Of a DNA stretch of 64,000 nucleotides, positions 25,750-36,561 are shown piece after piece. The stretch's first letter is position 1, and each line of letters opens with the position of its first letter. Both the position numbers and the translations under genes were made by a program. Source of the DNA: JAGVSR01 sp963750715 (lineage in GTDB: Bacteria; Pseudomonadota; Alphaproteobacteria; Rhizobiales; Hyphomicrobiaceae); the NCBI GenBank assembly GCA_963750715.1, contig CAVVRP010000001.1, positions 44,825 through 108,824 on the forward strand. The letters are read 5' to 3'. The notes under the pieces are model-generated. The model saw nothing but the letters and a program-made list of their open reading frames with translations. It was not told the DNA's origin and did no database searches.

Positions 25750-26061
25750 CTAGCGGTCATCAGGCGCTGGTCCGTCATTTGAACCTTCGCCCGCGTCCGC
25801 TCCTGGCTTCTGTGCGGTCATCCACCGCTCGTAGGCGGTAACCAGTCCCGTCGATACGGCGAGCGAACCGGCGATCAGGCCAATGAGCTGCGGCAATCCG
25901 AGGGGGATGCCAAGCCAAGTGCAAACGAAGAATGCGCCGACAGCTCCGGCTAGTCCTCCGACGGCGCCAATGATCGTGCCCAATGCCGAGCCGGACGCAA
26001 TGCCGATCAGCATGCCGACGGCAATGCCAGGATAGATACTCGGCCAGAAGTGGTCGTCCAT
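25750..26061 (-). CDS. Small glycine-rich membrane protein
   Basis: 103 residues starting MDDHFWPSIY at ATG 26061. Three hydrophobic, Gly/Ala-rich helices (about 10-30, 33-52, 57-80) show GxxxG-like packing motifs such as GMLIGIASGSALGTIIGAVGG. A charged tail ends GPAPDDR. It begins 21 bases after the hemN stop and is probably co-transcribed with it. No family name could be given. Confidence 0.65.
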   Translation of the reverse strand: MDDHFWPSIYPGIAVGMLIGIASGSALGTIIGAVGGLAGAVGAFFVCTWLGIPLGLPQLIGLIAGSLAVSTGLVTAYERWMTAQKPGADAGEGSNDGPAPDDR

Positions 26062-26081
26062 GCTTGCCCCGTTCGGTAAAC

Positions 26082-27419
26082 CTAGACGCCTTGCGAATAA
26101 AGAGTCTGCCCTTGGCCGAGGTAACTGTCGAAGCAAGCGGCGATCGTGCGCACGAAAGGTCGCCCGCGATCGGTGACGCGGAAGCCGTCGCAAGTGCGCT
26201 CGACGAGATGATCCTGGTCGGTTTCAACGAGTGAGCGTGCTTCGTCGATAAGTGGCGCGGCGGCGTCTCCGAAGCGCTCTCTCAGTTCGTCCTCGGCGAA
26301 TGTCAAATCGCACATCAGTCGCTCGATGACAAAGCCGCGCATGCGATCTTCGTAGGTCAGCGCGCGGCCGCGGGCGGTAGCAAGACGGCCATCGTCGATG
26401 CGGCGCATGTACTCCGACGTCGCTACAACATTCTGGGCGTAGCCTTGCGGCAGACGGCTGATCGCCGATGCCCCCAGCCCGAGCAGCGCATCGGCGGCAT
26501 CGCTCGTATAGCCCTGGAAATTGCGATTGACGGGGCGCGTCACCAGCGGGTCGTCAGCACGCGCGAAATGGTCGAGCCCGATGCGAACGTAACCGGCCGC
26601 CTGAAGAATATGCGTTACGCGGTTCGACTGCGCGAAGCGCTCAACGACATCGGGCAATGCCGTTTCGTTGATCAGGCGCTGGTGCTTCAGCCGCGACGGC
26701 AGATGGGCGTAGCCGAAGATCGCGATGCGGTCGGGATTGAGTTCGAGGACCTTGCGAACGGTATCAGCGACGCTGTCGCGGGTCTGATGAGGCAGGCCGT
26801 AGACAAGATCGATGTTCACCGCCTGAACGCCGCGTGCGCGGAACCAGCCGACGGCGCGCTGGGTAATCTCGAACGACTGTAGCCGGTTGATGGCTTTTTG
26901 CACATCCGCATTGAAATCCTGCACGCCGAAGGAGGCGCGCGTCACGCCGGCCGTGGCAAACGCTTCGACCTGGTCTTCCCCCAGGTTGCGCGGGTCGATC
27001 TCGACCGCGAACTCGACATTGCGGTGGACGTTGAATTCCGCCCGCATGGCGTGATTGAGTTCGATGATACCTGCCGCAGACAGAGCATTGGGCGAGCCGC
27101 CGCCCCAATGGACGTCGGTGACGGTGTGCTCGACCTTCAGATGACCGGCGACCGCCGTGACCTCCGCTTTCAACCGTTCGAGATAGGCTGCAATCGGCGC
27201 GTAGCGCTGCACGGCCTTGGTCGAGCAGCCGCAATACCAGCACAACTCGTGGCAGAACGGAATGTGCATGTAGAGTGACAGCCGTGCATAGGCGGGAAGC
27301 GCCTGCAGCCATTCTGCAAATTTGGCGTCGTCGATGCCGGCGTGGAAATGTGGGGCTGTGGGGTAGCTCGTGTATCGCGGAACGGGAGCCGAATAGCGTT
27401 TGACGACGTCGGGGTTCAT
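26082..27419 (-). CDS. hemN: Oxygen-independent coproporphyrinogen III oxidase
   Basis: 445 residues from ATG 27419 (MNPDVVKRYSAPVPRYTSYP). The radical-SAM cluster motif is CHELCWYC followed by GCSTK; GGGSPNALS and NIDLVYGLPHQT mark the SAM-binding barrel. The enzyme converts coproporphyrinogen III to protoporphyrinogen IX without oxygen in the cytoplasm. A perfect FNR/FixK box lies 96 bases upstream, the classic control of this gene. A decayed or indel-hit hemH, the last haem step, lies elsewhere in the window. Confidence 0.95.
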   Translation of the reverse strand: MNPDVVKRYSAPVPRYTSYPTAPHFHAGIDDAKFAEWLQALPAYARLSLYMHIPFCHELCWYCGCSTKAVQRYAPIAAYLERLKAEVTAVAGHLKVEHTVTDVHWGGGSPNALSAAGIIELNHAMRAEFNVHRNVEFAVEIDPRNLGEDQVEAFATAGVTRASFGVQDFNADVQKAINRLQSFEITQRAVGWFRARGVQAVNIDLVYGLPHQTRDSVADTVRKVLELNPDRIAIFGYAHLPSRLKHQRLINETALPDVVERFAQSNRVTHILQAAGYVRIGLDHFARADDPLVTRPVNRNFQGYTSDAADALLGLGASAISRLPQGYAQNVVATSEYMRRIDDGRLATARGRALTYEDRMRGFVIERLMCDLTFAEDELRERFGDAAAPLIDEARSLVETDQDHLVERTCDGFRVTDRGRPFVRTIAACFDSYLGQGQTLYSQGV

Positions 27420-27514
27420 GGCGCGAACTTGGCTCTCGGTTCCATCTCGTGAGCTAGGCGCGTGCGGCACTAACCCGTGGACGGAATTTTTAAGGTCCAA
27501 CGCCTATTTCGATC

Positions 27515-27528
27515 TTGATTTCGATCAA
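27515..27528 (-). promoter_or_regulatory. Perfect FNR/FixK box upstream of hemN
   Basis: TTGATTTCGATCAA matches TTGAT-N4-ATCAA, and one more base pairs on each side (C...G). It lies 96 bases from the hemN start. Confidence 0.75.
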
Positions 27529-27560
27529 GTGGAAGCCGTTCGAGGCAAAGTGACGCTTGC

Positions 27561-28097
27561 TCAATTCATCAGCGCCACGACGATTCCAAGATTGCGATAG
27601 GTGACGTCACGAGCGGACTCGACCTTGAATTCGACCAACTTTGCCGGCAACGGCTGGCGCAGTTGAGCGGCAATTTTGGACGTGTCTTTGTCCTTGCCGG
27701 ATTTTTTCGCGAGCGTCATCTGAGCATTTTTCTTCGCCAGTGCCCGCAGCAGTTTCATGTTGGCACGCGAGCCCGGCAGGGACTCGGCGCTATCGAGCTT
27801 GGCCGCCAGTATTGCCACTGGAACGGGAGGTGCGGACACGGCGGCGATCGGCGAGCGGTTCGGGCGCGGATCCATTCCATCTTGCAGCCGCTCGTCGGAT
27901 TGAGCGACCACTTCCATCCGCCTTTCTACGCGCGACAACTCTCGTGGCGCATTCGTGCCAGCCTGGGCGAGTAATGCTCGCGCCTGTTGCGTCGTGAGTG
28001 CCAGGAGTTGTGCGCAGACCAGCGAAAGCGTCGTGATGCCGGCGAAGTATCGCAAGCGGGGCGAGGTCCTGACTGTAAAACGCAAATGACTGTACAT
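27561..28097 (-). CDS. Hypothetical protein with one N-terminal membrane helix
   Basis: 178 residues from ATG 28097, or 201 from 28166; neither start has a clear ribosome site. A hydrophobic segment (YFAGITTLSLVCAQLLALT) could be an uncleaved anchor or signal. The rest is basic and low-complexity, ending YRNLGIVVALMN. I recognise no domain. The 331 bases between 28098 and 28428 hold nothing else I can name. Confidence 0.45.
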   Translation of the reverse strand: MYSHLRFTVRTSPRLRYFAGITTLSLVCAQLLALTTQQARALLAQAGTNAPRELSRVERRMEVVAQSDERLQDGMDPRPNRSPIAAVSAPPVPVAILAAKLDSAESLPGSRANMKLLRALAKKNAQMTLAKKSGKDKDTSKIAAQLRQPLPAKLVEFKVESARDVTYRNLGIVVALMN

Positions 28098-28428
28098 AGC
28101 TGGAACTCTGGAAAGAGGTAACCTGCGGCGATGTCTAGCGCGGTCATTGGCACGCTGCGCAGTCATAAACTCGAAGCAACGCTGAGGGTTGCAGTACTCG
28201 GAACCAGGGTAAAGATTGTCTGCGGGCTTTGTCTTATTGAAAAAGCGATCTTATTTTCAATTGATCGTGGCTTCAACAGCACAGACTAATAGTTTTGCTG
28301 CCGGTTGCATCAAGTCAAATTGTCGCCGCAACTCATCATCCGCACCCAGACCGGTACGCGCATTAGGTTCGAATTAACCCGCAGACTGCAGAGTTTCTGG
28401 CGTCGTGTGTCAGTAAGGATTGGGTGTC

Positions 28429-28806
28429 ATGTTTGCGTCAAGTAATGGGGTCGTTCCGCAAACTCTCTCGCGCGTAGTGACCTCCATTGTAGTTGTCCTG
28501 GCGGTCACTTCAGGTGGCTGCAGCAGTGCTCGCGCGCCCCAAGCACAAGTCTTTTCATGGCGCTTGCTTGCCGACACGTCCGAATCGGCCGTACACGTTG
28601 CGGCGAAACCGCCGGAAGTGGAGGATGATGGCGTCGAGGTGCAGCCGCCGCCGCGACGGCAGGCGCAACCCATTCCAGACGATCCGAGCGAACCCTTCAG
28701 CCCGAACTACGGCCGCTCGCCCCTGGCCGACGGACGCAATCCGGACGACAACTACGGCGCTGCTGCGCCTGCACAGCGCCAACGCGTCGTCAGCGCGGAC
28801 GAGTGA
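28429..28806 (+). CDS. Small proline-rich lipoprotein
   Basis: 125 residues from ATG 28429. The leader ends in a lipobox (TSGGC, near residue 28), so the mature protein should be lipidated and envelope-anchored. The rest is a Pro/Asp-rich disordered chain (EVQPPPRRQAQPIPDDP, NYGAAAPAQ). No family recognised. It lies upstream of ssb in the same direction but 254 bases away. Confidence 0.6.
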   Translation: MFASSNGVVPQTLSRVVTSIVVVLAVTSGGCSSARAPQAQVFSWRLLADTSESAVHVAAKPPEVEDDGVEVQPPPRRQAQPIPDDPSEPFSPNYGRSPLADGRNPDDNYGAAAPAQRQRVVSADE

Positions 28807-29060
28807 ACGGCTGCTTCGCTGCCGGATCTCAATCGCCGCCTGCCAACCGACTGGGCGGGACTTGCACCACCGCACCAAACGTCATATAGAACATTATAAG
28901 AACGCCAGATCGCGGTTGGTGCTGAAACACGTGGACAACGCAAGCCCGCCGAACCCCAGCTGCTTTCAAAGCGGTAGGGTCGCATCAGGTGAGTCCTGAT
29001 GATGCGGCTGGCCTCTGCCCGCAGCGCGGGCAAATCGAATTCTCTGAAGGAGTTTGGAAA

Positions 29061-29576
29061 ATGGCCGGTTCTGTCAACAAAGTGATCCTGGTCGGCAATG
29101 TCGGCAAAGACCCCGAGATCCGCCGCACGCAGGATGGCCGCCCCATCGCCAACCTCAGTCTGGCGACGAGCGAAACGTGGCGCGACAAGAATACTGGTGA
29201 GCGCAAGGAAAAAACCGAATGGCACCGGGTCGTCGTCTTCAACGAGGCCCTCTGCAAGGTTATCGAGCAGTATGTAAAGAAGGGCGCCAAACTGTACGTC
29301 GAAGGTCAGCTTCAGACGCGCAAGTGGACGGACCAGAGCGGCGCTGAGAAGTATTCGACGGAAGTCGTGCTGCAGGGCTTCAATGGGTCCCTCACCATGC
29401 TCGATGGCCGCAGCGGAGCACCGGGCGGCATGCAGGAAGGCGGGCAGACCGATTACGGCGGCGATGCCGGATATGGTGGCAGCAGCGGCTACTCTGAGCC
29501 CAGGCGCCCTGCAGCAAAGTCTGGCGGCGGCTCGAAGAGCTTCGACAAGGCTCTCGACGACGAGATCCCGTTCTAG
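29061..29576 (+). CDS. ssb: Single-stranded DNA-binding protein
   Basis: 171 residues from ATG 29061, which has AAGGAG upstream. An OB-fold (MAGSVNKVILVGNVGKDPE..., about 1-110) is followed by a Gly-rich linker and the conserved acidic tip DDEIPF that binds partner proteins. It coats single-stranded DNA in replication and repair. Its stop shares the CTAG palindrome with the stop of the convergent membrane protein gene. Confidence 0.96.
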   Translation: MAGSVNKVILVGNVGKDPEIRRTQDGRPIANLSLATSETWRDKNTGERKEKTEWHRVVVFNEALCKVIEQYVKKGAKLYVEGQLQTRKWTDQSGAEKYSTEVVLQGFNGSLTMLDGRSGAPGGMQEGGQTDYGGDAGYGGSSGYSEPRRPAAKSGGGSKSFDKALDDEIPF

Positions 29577-30529
29577 GTTGTCACGTCGATACTCGTGCTC
29601 AATCGCTGCGGCTTGTCCGACGGGTGTTCCGCCTCGGGCAGCTTCGGCGTGTGCGTAGCGATAACGCCGGGTGACAGCGCGCGTGACATGGCCGCGCTGA
29701 GGGCACGAATGCCGGTATCGACCGTTATCAAAGTATACGGCGCGACATGGCGTTCATCGACGTGCTCGACCTGGAGGTTGCCCTGTGGCGTCGGGCTCGC
29801 TGGCGCGCCGTCGGCGAGAATCTTCTTGGTTTCGATCGCGAGCACGGCCGCGACGGTTGCCAGAACGAGGCCGATCGCAACCGCCGACAGTCCGTCGGCC
29901 CTGGTCATCTCCAGATAACTAGCGGCAAACAGCCCGACGACGGCGAGGACGGTGGCGGTGAGGGCTGCCATGCCCTGCAGGATGAGCGCGAACAGCCCGG
30001 GATCGTCGGACGGGCGGACAGACAGCGCGTCGTTCATTGCGGTCAATCCCGCGAGGGAGAGTTGCAGCGACCAACCGGTTAGCGTTAGCGCCAGACCTCC
30101 GAGGACGTACGCCATGCGTCCGCCTTCGATGAGATAGGACCGTGTTAGCGCTCCCGTGCCCTCGTAGATGGCGAGACCTGCGCCCAGCGAAAAAAGCAGC
30201 ATGGCAACGACGAAGGCCCAGAAGTATAGGTCGCGGGCAGGCCGCGACTTGGATGTGGGCGCATCCGCGGGCCCGGCGGAGTTCAAGCCGTGCAGCAGCA
30301 GAGCGTGACTAGCCGTCGCCACGAGTGAGCCGATGGCTGCGGCGAGAAACGCCGAGGAGTTCGAATGCACGGCCGCGAACAGAAGCGCAAACGCGCTTGC
30401 TGCGCTACATGCGAGCGCGACGGGGAGGACGCTTCGGATTTCCGGGGCGGGCACGATTGTTTGGAGTCCAATCTTAGACAGCTGTGAGGTGAGCTTCAGC
30501 GAATACCAAAAGGTGGACAGCGCAGCCAA
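29573..30529 (-). CDS. CDF-like membrane protein lacking the metal-binding residues
   Basis: 318 residues with the body of a cation diffusion facilitator: STFWYSLKLTSQLSKIG, then SHALLLHGL, YFWAFVVAMLLFSLGAG, LAIYEGTGAL, SDDPGLFALILQGMAAL and DGLSAVAIGLVLATVAAVLA. The ligands that bind zinc or iron in this family are replaced. The usual D of the helix II motif lies in VATASHALLL without Asp, the HPFGxGxE loop is gone, and the ED of helix V reads QG. The cytoplasmic C-terminal domain is short. It is likely a non-transporting relative. It overlaps the ssb stop. Confidence 0.7.
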   Translation of the reverse strand: MAALSTFWYSLKLTSQLSKIGLQTIVPAPEIRSVLPVALACSAASAFALLFAAVHSNSSAFLAAAIGSLVATASHALLLHGLNSAGPADAPTSKSRPARDLYFWAFVVAMLLFSLGAGLAIYEGTGALTRSYLIEGGRMAYVLGGLALTLTGWSLQLSLAGLTAMNDALSVRPSDDPGLFALILQGMAALTATVLAVVGLFAASYLEMTRADGLSAVAIGLVLATVAAVLAIETKKILADGAPASPTPQGNLQVEHVDERHVAPYTLITVDTGIRALSAAMSRALSPGVIATHTPKLPEAEHPSDKPQRLSTSIDVTT

Positions 30530-30572
30530 TTGTTAAAGTCTGTGACTACACTAACATGAGCCGGAACGAAAA

Positions 30573-30596
30573 AGCCCCGCCTGCTCAGGCGGGGCT
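30573..30596 (-). terminator. Intrinsic terminator of the PRC-barrel gene
   Basis: 11-bp stem AGCCCCGCCTG / CAGGCGGGGCT with a 2-base loop; on the minus strand it is followed by a TTTTT run. It lies 27 bases beyond the gene stop at 30623. Confidence 0.85.
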
Positions 30597-30622
30597 TGAT
30601 ATCGTCGCGGAGCGCGAGTGCA

Positions 30623-31309
30623 TCAGGGAGCGGGCGCCGGGATGGCCGGTGCAGGCGCAGCAGGGGCCGGCACAGCCGGAGTTGGAGCGGCCTCAGGCTT
30701 GGCGGCGTCCTTTGCCGTATCGACAGCACCCTGCACGGCCTCCTTGGCTTTCTCGACTGCAGGAGCAACTGCCTCCTTCGCCTTTTCGTAGGCTTCCTTT
30801 GCCTTCTCCTTGGCCTGCTCCAAAGCCGGTTGGGCCTTTTCGTAAGCGTCCTTCGTGCTCTCGGTAGTCTTATCGCTGAATTCCTGGGCTTTTTCCTTGG
30901 CGCGCTCGAGCAGCGACTTGCGCGGCTGGGTGCGTTCGAAAGCGGGCGCGGCGGTGAGGTTATCCTTCGTCGCTTGCTTTAACTTCACGACCTGCGTGCC
31001 GGTGGAATCATCGAACTGAAGCGCCGACAAATGCACGCCGATCTTCTTCTCGGCCATGCCGAAGAAGCCGCCCGTGCCCATTACCACACCGACGACCTGG
31101 TTACTGTCGCTGATGATCAGATCCTCGATGTCGCCGATGATCGCGCCCTCGGCGTTGTGGACCTTCGCGCCGATCAGGTGGTCCCTGGCTAGATACTGGT
31201 CCTGCGTCTGTGCACCGATGAAAACGCCTGCAGGCGTTGCGGCGTCGCCGGCCACAACCGGGCCGGCCAGGGCCAGCGTGGCCACAACGGCAGCGGCAAG
31301 AATTCTCAT
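30623..31309 (-). CDS. Secreted PRC-barrel protein with LEA-like 11-residue repeats
   Basis: 228 residues from ATG 31309 after AGGGGAACGAAC. A signal peptide (ending GPVVA) is followed by a PRC-barrel (about 35-110: HLIGAKVHNAEGAIIGDIED and VVGVVMGTGGFFG). Then come amphipathic Ala/Lys/Glu repeats with an 11-residue period (about 130-203: YEKAQPALEQA, KEKAKEAYEKA, KEAVAPAVEKA, KEAVQGAVDTA) and a Pro/Ala tail. The same repeat type forms the protein at 11130. It is an envelope protein, and a stress or membrane-coating role is inferred from the repeats only. Confidence 0.8.
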   Translation of the reverse strand: MRILAAAVVATLALAGPVVAGDAATPAGVFIGAQTQDQYLARDHLIGAKVHNAEGAIIGDIEDLIISDSNQVVGVVMGTGGFFGMAEKKIGVHLSALQFDDSTGTQVVKLKQATKDNLTAAPAFERTQPRKSLLERAKEKAQEFSDKTTESTKDAYEKAQPALEQAKEKAKEAYEKAKEAVAPAVEKAKEAVQGAVDTAKDAAKPEAAPTPAVPAPAAPAPAIPAPAP

Positions 31310-31618
31310 GTTCGTTCCCCTAATGTCTGCGGCGCGCACTTTCGTGCTTGGCGCCTTGCGAGGTTTTGAGCCGTCATCTGACGACCGCACGGTTCACTTA
31401 ACCAGCGACTGTAACCAGAGCAAGTCATTGTGGCAAGCTTGCACGGTCGGCTCAGCGATGCTGTATAAGACCATGTAGTGTCAGGAAAAACTTGGGGAGA
31501 ACGGAACTGCGGCTCCGCTGTAGATTGCCCTTTACGCCTCCTGTCCTGTAGACAACCCGATATGGCCGCGCCCGGCACGGGCGCCACCCAAACTGGGCAT
31601 ACTTGAACGGATAAGCAC

Positions 31619-34378
<2,760 letters not shown>

Positions 34379-34412
34379 CGCTTTCTGGCCTGCGCAAGCT
34401 CAGGCAAGAAGA

Positions 34413-34444
34413 GGGCCCGGCGGATTGCTGCGTCGGGCCCTTTC
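34413..34444 (+). terminator. Intrinsic terminator after gyrA
   Basis: Imperfect long stem around GGGCCCGGCG / CGTCGGGCCC, with a 10-base centre, followed by TTTCC. It lies 35 bases after the gyrA stop. Confidence 0.75.
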
Positions 34445-34609
34445 CTGTCGAAGTACCGACCGGCCCTTCGGTTTGCCTTGGTCAACGTCGAGGTCCGTTA
34501 TGGGCTCTCCAGCCGCCCTTGCGCCCGCTGATCTGCCGCGAGTGTTCAAACAAACGCGGAATTGAACATGCTGCACGACGGCCCTTGCGGGCCTGAGGCC
34601 GGCGCAGAT

Positions 34610-35125
34610 ATGACTGTCTCTATGCAGCGCACAGGCTTTTATTCAGGCTCGTTCGATCCCATCACGCTCGGGCATACCGACGTCATCGCGCGCGCGTGCC
34701 GTCTGGTCGACGGCCTGGTAATCGGCATCGGCATCAATCCAAGCAAGCAGCCGATGTTCACCGAAATCGAGCGGGTCGAGATGCTCAAATCCGAAACCCG
34801 CGCGATCTCCGGAAAGACAGGAACCGCTATCGAGATCGTGACCTTCACCGGGCTTGCGATCGAGGCAGCGCGCCGGCACGGCGCAACGATCATCTTTCGG
34901 GGCCTGCGCGACGGTACCGATTTCGACTACGAAATGCAGATGAGCGGCATGAACGGGGAAATGGCGCCCGAGATCGAGACGGTATTCGTTTCAGCCTCAC
35001 CTCATGTGCGCCACATCGCGGCAAACCTCGTGCGCGCGGTGGCGTCGATGGGCGGCGATCCGTCGGCGTTCGTTTCGAAGCAGGTGGCCAAGCAGTTGCG
35101 GGCCAAGGCTTCCGCCAAGGCGTGA
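34610..35125 (+). CDS. coaD: Pantetheine-phosphate adenylyltransferase
   Basis: 171 residues from ATG 34610; ATG 34622 (MQRTGFYSG) is an equal choice. The nucleotidyl transferase signature GSFDPITLGHTDVI is near residue 10, FRGLRDGTDFDYE near 90, and the C-terminal SSxxRxxA equivalent is SASPHVRHIAANLVR. It makes dephospho-CoA from 4'-phosphopantetheine. It is followed five bases later by an alkyltransferase-like gene. Confidence 0.96.
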   Translation: MTVSMQRTGFYSGSFDPITLGHTDVIARACRLVDGLVIGIGINPSKQPMFTEIERVEMLKSETRAISGKTGTAIEIVTFTGLAIEAARRHGATIIFRGLRDGTDFDYEMQMSGMNGEMAPEIETVFVSASPHVRHIAANLVRAVASMGGDPSAFVSKQVAKQLRAKASAKA

Positions 35126-35129
35126 TGCC

Positions 35130-35681
35130 GTGGCTCAATCGAGCGCTTTCGCACGCATCAAGACCGACCTGATCGGGCTCGTGCGTGCCATTCCCGCCGG
35201 CCGCCTGACAACTTCTGCGGCGCTCGGCCGGCACATCGACGCCGTGCTGCGTCACGTCGCCTACATCCTCGCTACGCTCGAGGAGGCCTTGCGCGATACG
35301 GTGCCGTGGCGCCGGGTTGGTGCGGACGGCGGCGCCATTGGCCGTCACAAGCGGAGGGATGATCAAGTCTCAAGACTGCGCCGTGAAGGCGTGCCCGTTT
35401 CGCCGGCGGGCGTTGTTCAGGATCTGCCGAGCCGTATGATGTCAGTTTTCAGGGAACCGCAGTCGGGCGTCAGGCGACGGCCCGCTGCCTCACCGGTTCA
35501 ACCGGCCTCCAGGGCGCCCGGCAGCCTCGGCCGGCCCAGACGTCGCTTAAGAAAAGTTAAGCTCAGCCAACGCTTGCAGAAAAAGTTCCCTCACTCGGCA
35601 TCAGCGCGTCCGTATCCGAGCCGATCAAGCTGTCGACGGCTGGCAACGTCGCAGCGGACCTCGCCATCACCGCGACATTGA
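35130..35681 (+). CDS. Alkyltransferase-like (ATL) protein with an odd C-terminal tail
   Basis: A GTG start at 35130, 5 bases after coaD, gives 183 residues. Residues 10-105 form the MGMT DNA-binding domain (IPAGRLTTSAALGRHIDAVL, RHVAYILATLEE, GAIGRHKRRDDQVSRLR, VSPAGVVQDL). The active-site PCHRV is replaced by PWRRV (Trp 60), the mark of ATL proteins, which bind alkylated guanine without repairing it and recruit excision repair. The last 75 residues are Arg/Ser/Pro-rich and probably reflect a lost stop or frameshift, as ATL proteins usually end soon after VQDL. Confidence 0.75.
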   Translation: MAQSSAFARIKTDLIGLVRAIPAGRLTTSAALGRHIDAVLRHVAYILATLEEALRDTVPWRRVGADGGAIGRHKRRDDQVSRLRREGVPVSPAGVVQDLPSRMMSVFREPQSGVRRRPAASPVQPASRAPGSLGRPRRRLRKVKLSQRLQKKFPHSASARPYPSRSSCRRLATSQRTSPSPRH

Positions 35682-35933
35682 TGGCGGCCACGTCGCCGTC
35701 TCGCACCGTTGCTATGCCGACATCGAGGCCTCGGCACTGGCACTTTTTTTGCCAGGCTTGCCAACGAATTGCCGGAGCGATTGCCGATGATGCCGGGAAG
35801 GGATGCGCCGGTCGGTCGCGGACCGGCCTCAGATGGTGAGTTGCCCACCACAATTCGAGGGGCCATAAGGGGCGCTACGCGGTTGGTCCCAGCGGCCAGC
35901 CGTCGGCAAGCCATCAGCGAAAGGCCTCAAGCG
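35682..35933 (+). other. Intergenic stretch, possible decayed coding sequence
   Basis: Several overlapping frames on both strands stay open from 35560 to 35930 with no start site or domain. The piece FARLANELPERL directly upstream of the lipoprotein gene looks coding but cannot be assigned. Confidence 0.3.
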
Positions 35934-36530
35934 ATGCGGCTCATCAACGGCATTCTGCTTTCCCTCGTCTTCATCGGTATCTCGGCCTGCGGGCCCTCGT
36001 CCTCGCCGGAAGCCGGGCAGATCATCGAAGCCGCGAATACCAACGCTACGGCCGCGCCTCCGGCCAACGATCCGTCGAACACACTGATCATGGAGCTGAA
36101 GTCCGGCAAAGTGACCATCCAGCTTCGCCCGGACCTGGCGCCCAAGCATGTCGAGCGGGTGAAGATGCTCGTCAACGAGGGCTTCTACAATGGCTTGAAG
36201 TTTCACCGCGTGATCCCGAACTTCATGGCCCAGACGGGCGATCCGGAGGGAACGGGTGCAGGTGGTTCCAAGTATCCCGATCTTCCGGCCGAGTTCACCC
36301 CGACGCAGTTCGAGCGCGGCACGATCGGCGCGGCGCGGACCGGTGACCCGAACTCGGCCAACAGCCAATTCTTCATCTGCTTCACCCATACGCCGCATCT
36401 GAACGGCCAATATACGGTTTGGGGTCGGGTCATCGACGGCATGCAATTCGTCGACCGGATTGCGCCGGGCGAGCCGCCAGCCAAGCCCGATATCATCGTT
36501 AAAATGTATCTTGCAACCAATCCGAAGTAA
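35934..36530 (+). CDS. Lipoprotein cyclophilin-type peptidyl-prolyl isomerase
   Basis: 198 residues from ATG 35934. The leader MRLINGILLSLVFIGISAC ends in a lipobox, so it should be a periplasmic lipid-anchored enzyme. The cyclophilin core covers about 48-195: FHRVIPNFMAQTGDPEGTG, SANSQFFICFTHTPHLNGQY. The active-site Arg, Phe and Gln are in place. It helps periplasmic protein folding. The next gene is a close cytoplasmic paralogue (DLAPKHVER is shared), suggesting a tandem duplication. Confidence 0.93.
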   Translation: MRLINGILLSLVFIGISACGPSSSPEAGQIIEAANTNATAAPPANDPSNTLIMELKSGKVTIQLRPDLAPKHVERVKMLVNEGFYNGLKFHRVIPNFMAQTGDPEGTGAGGSKYPDLPAEFTPTQFERGTIGAARTGDPNSANSQFFICFTHTPHLNGQYTVWGRVIDGMQFVDRIAPGEPPAKPDIIVKMYLATNPK

Positions 36531-36561
36531 CGAGAGAGCCGCAAACAACGAAGGACACGAA

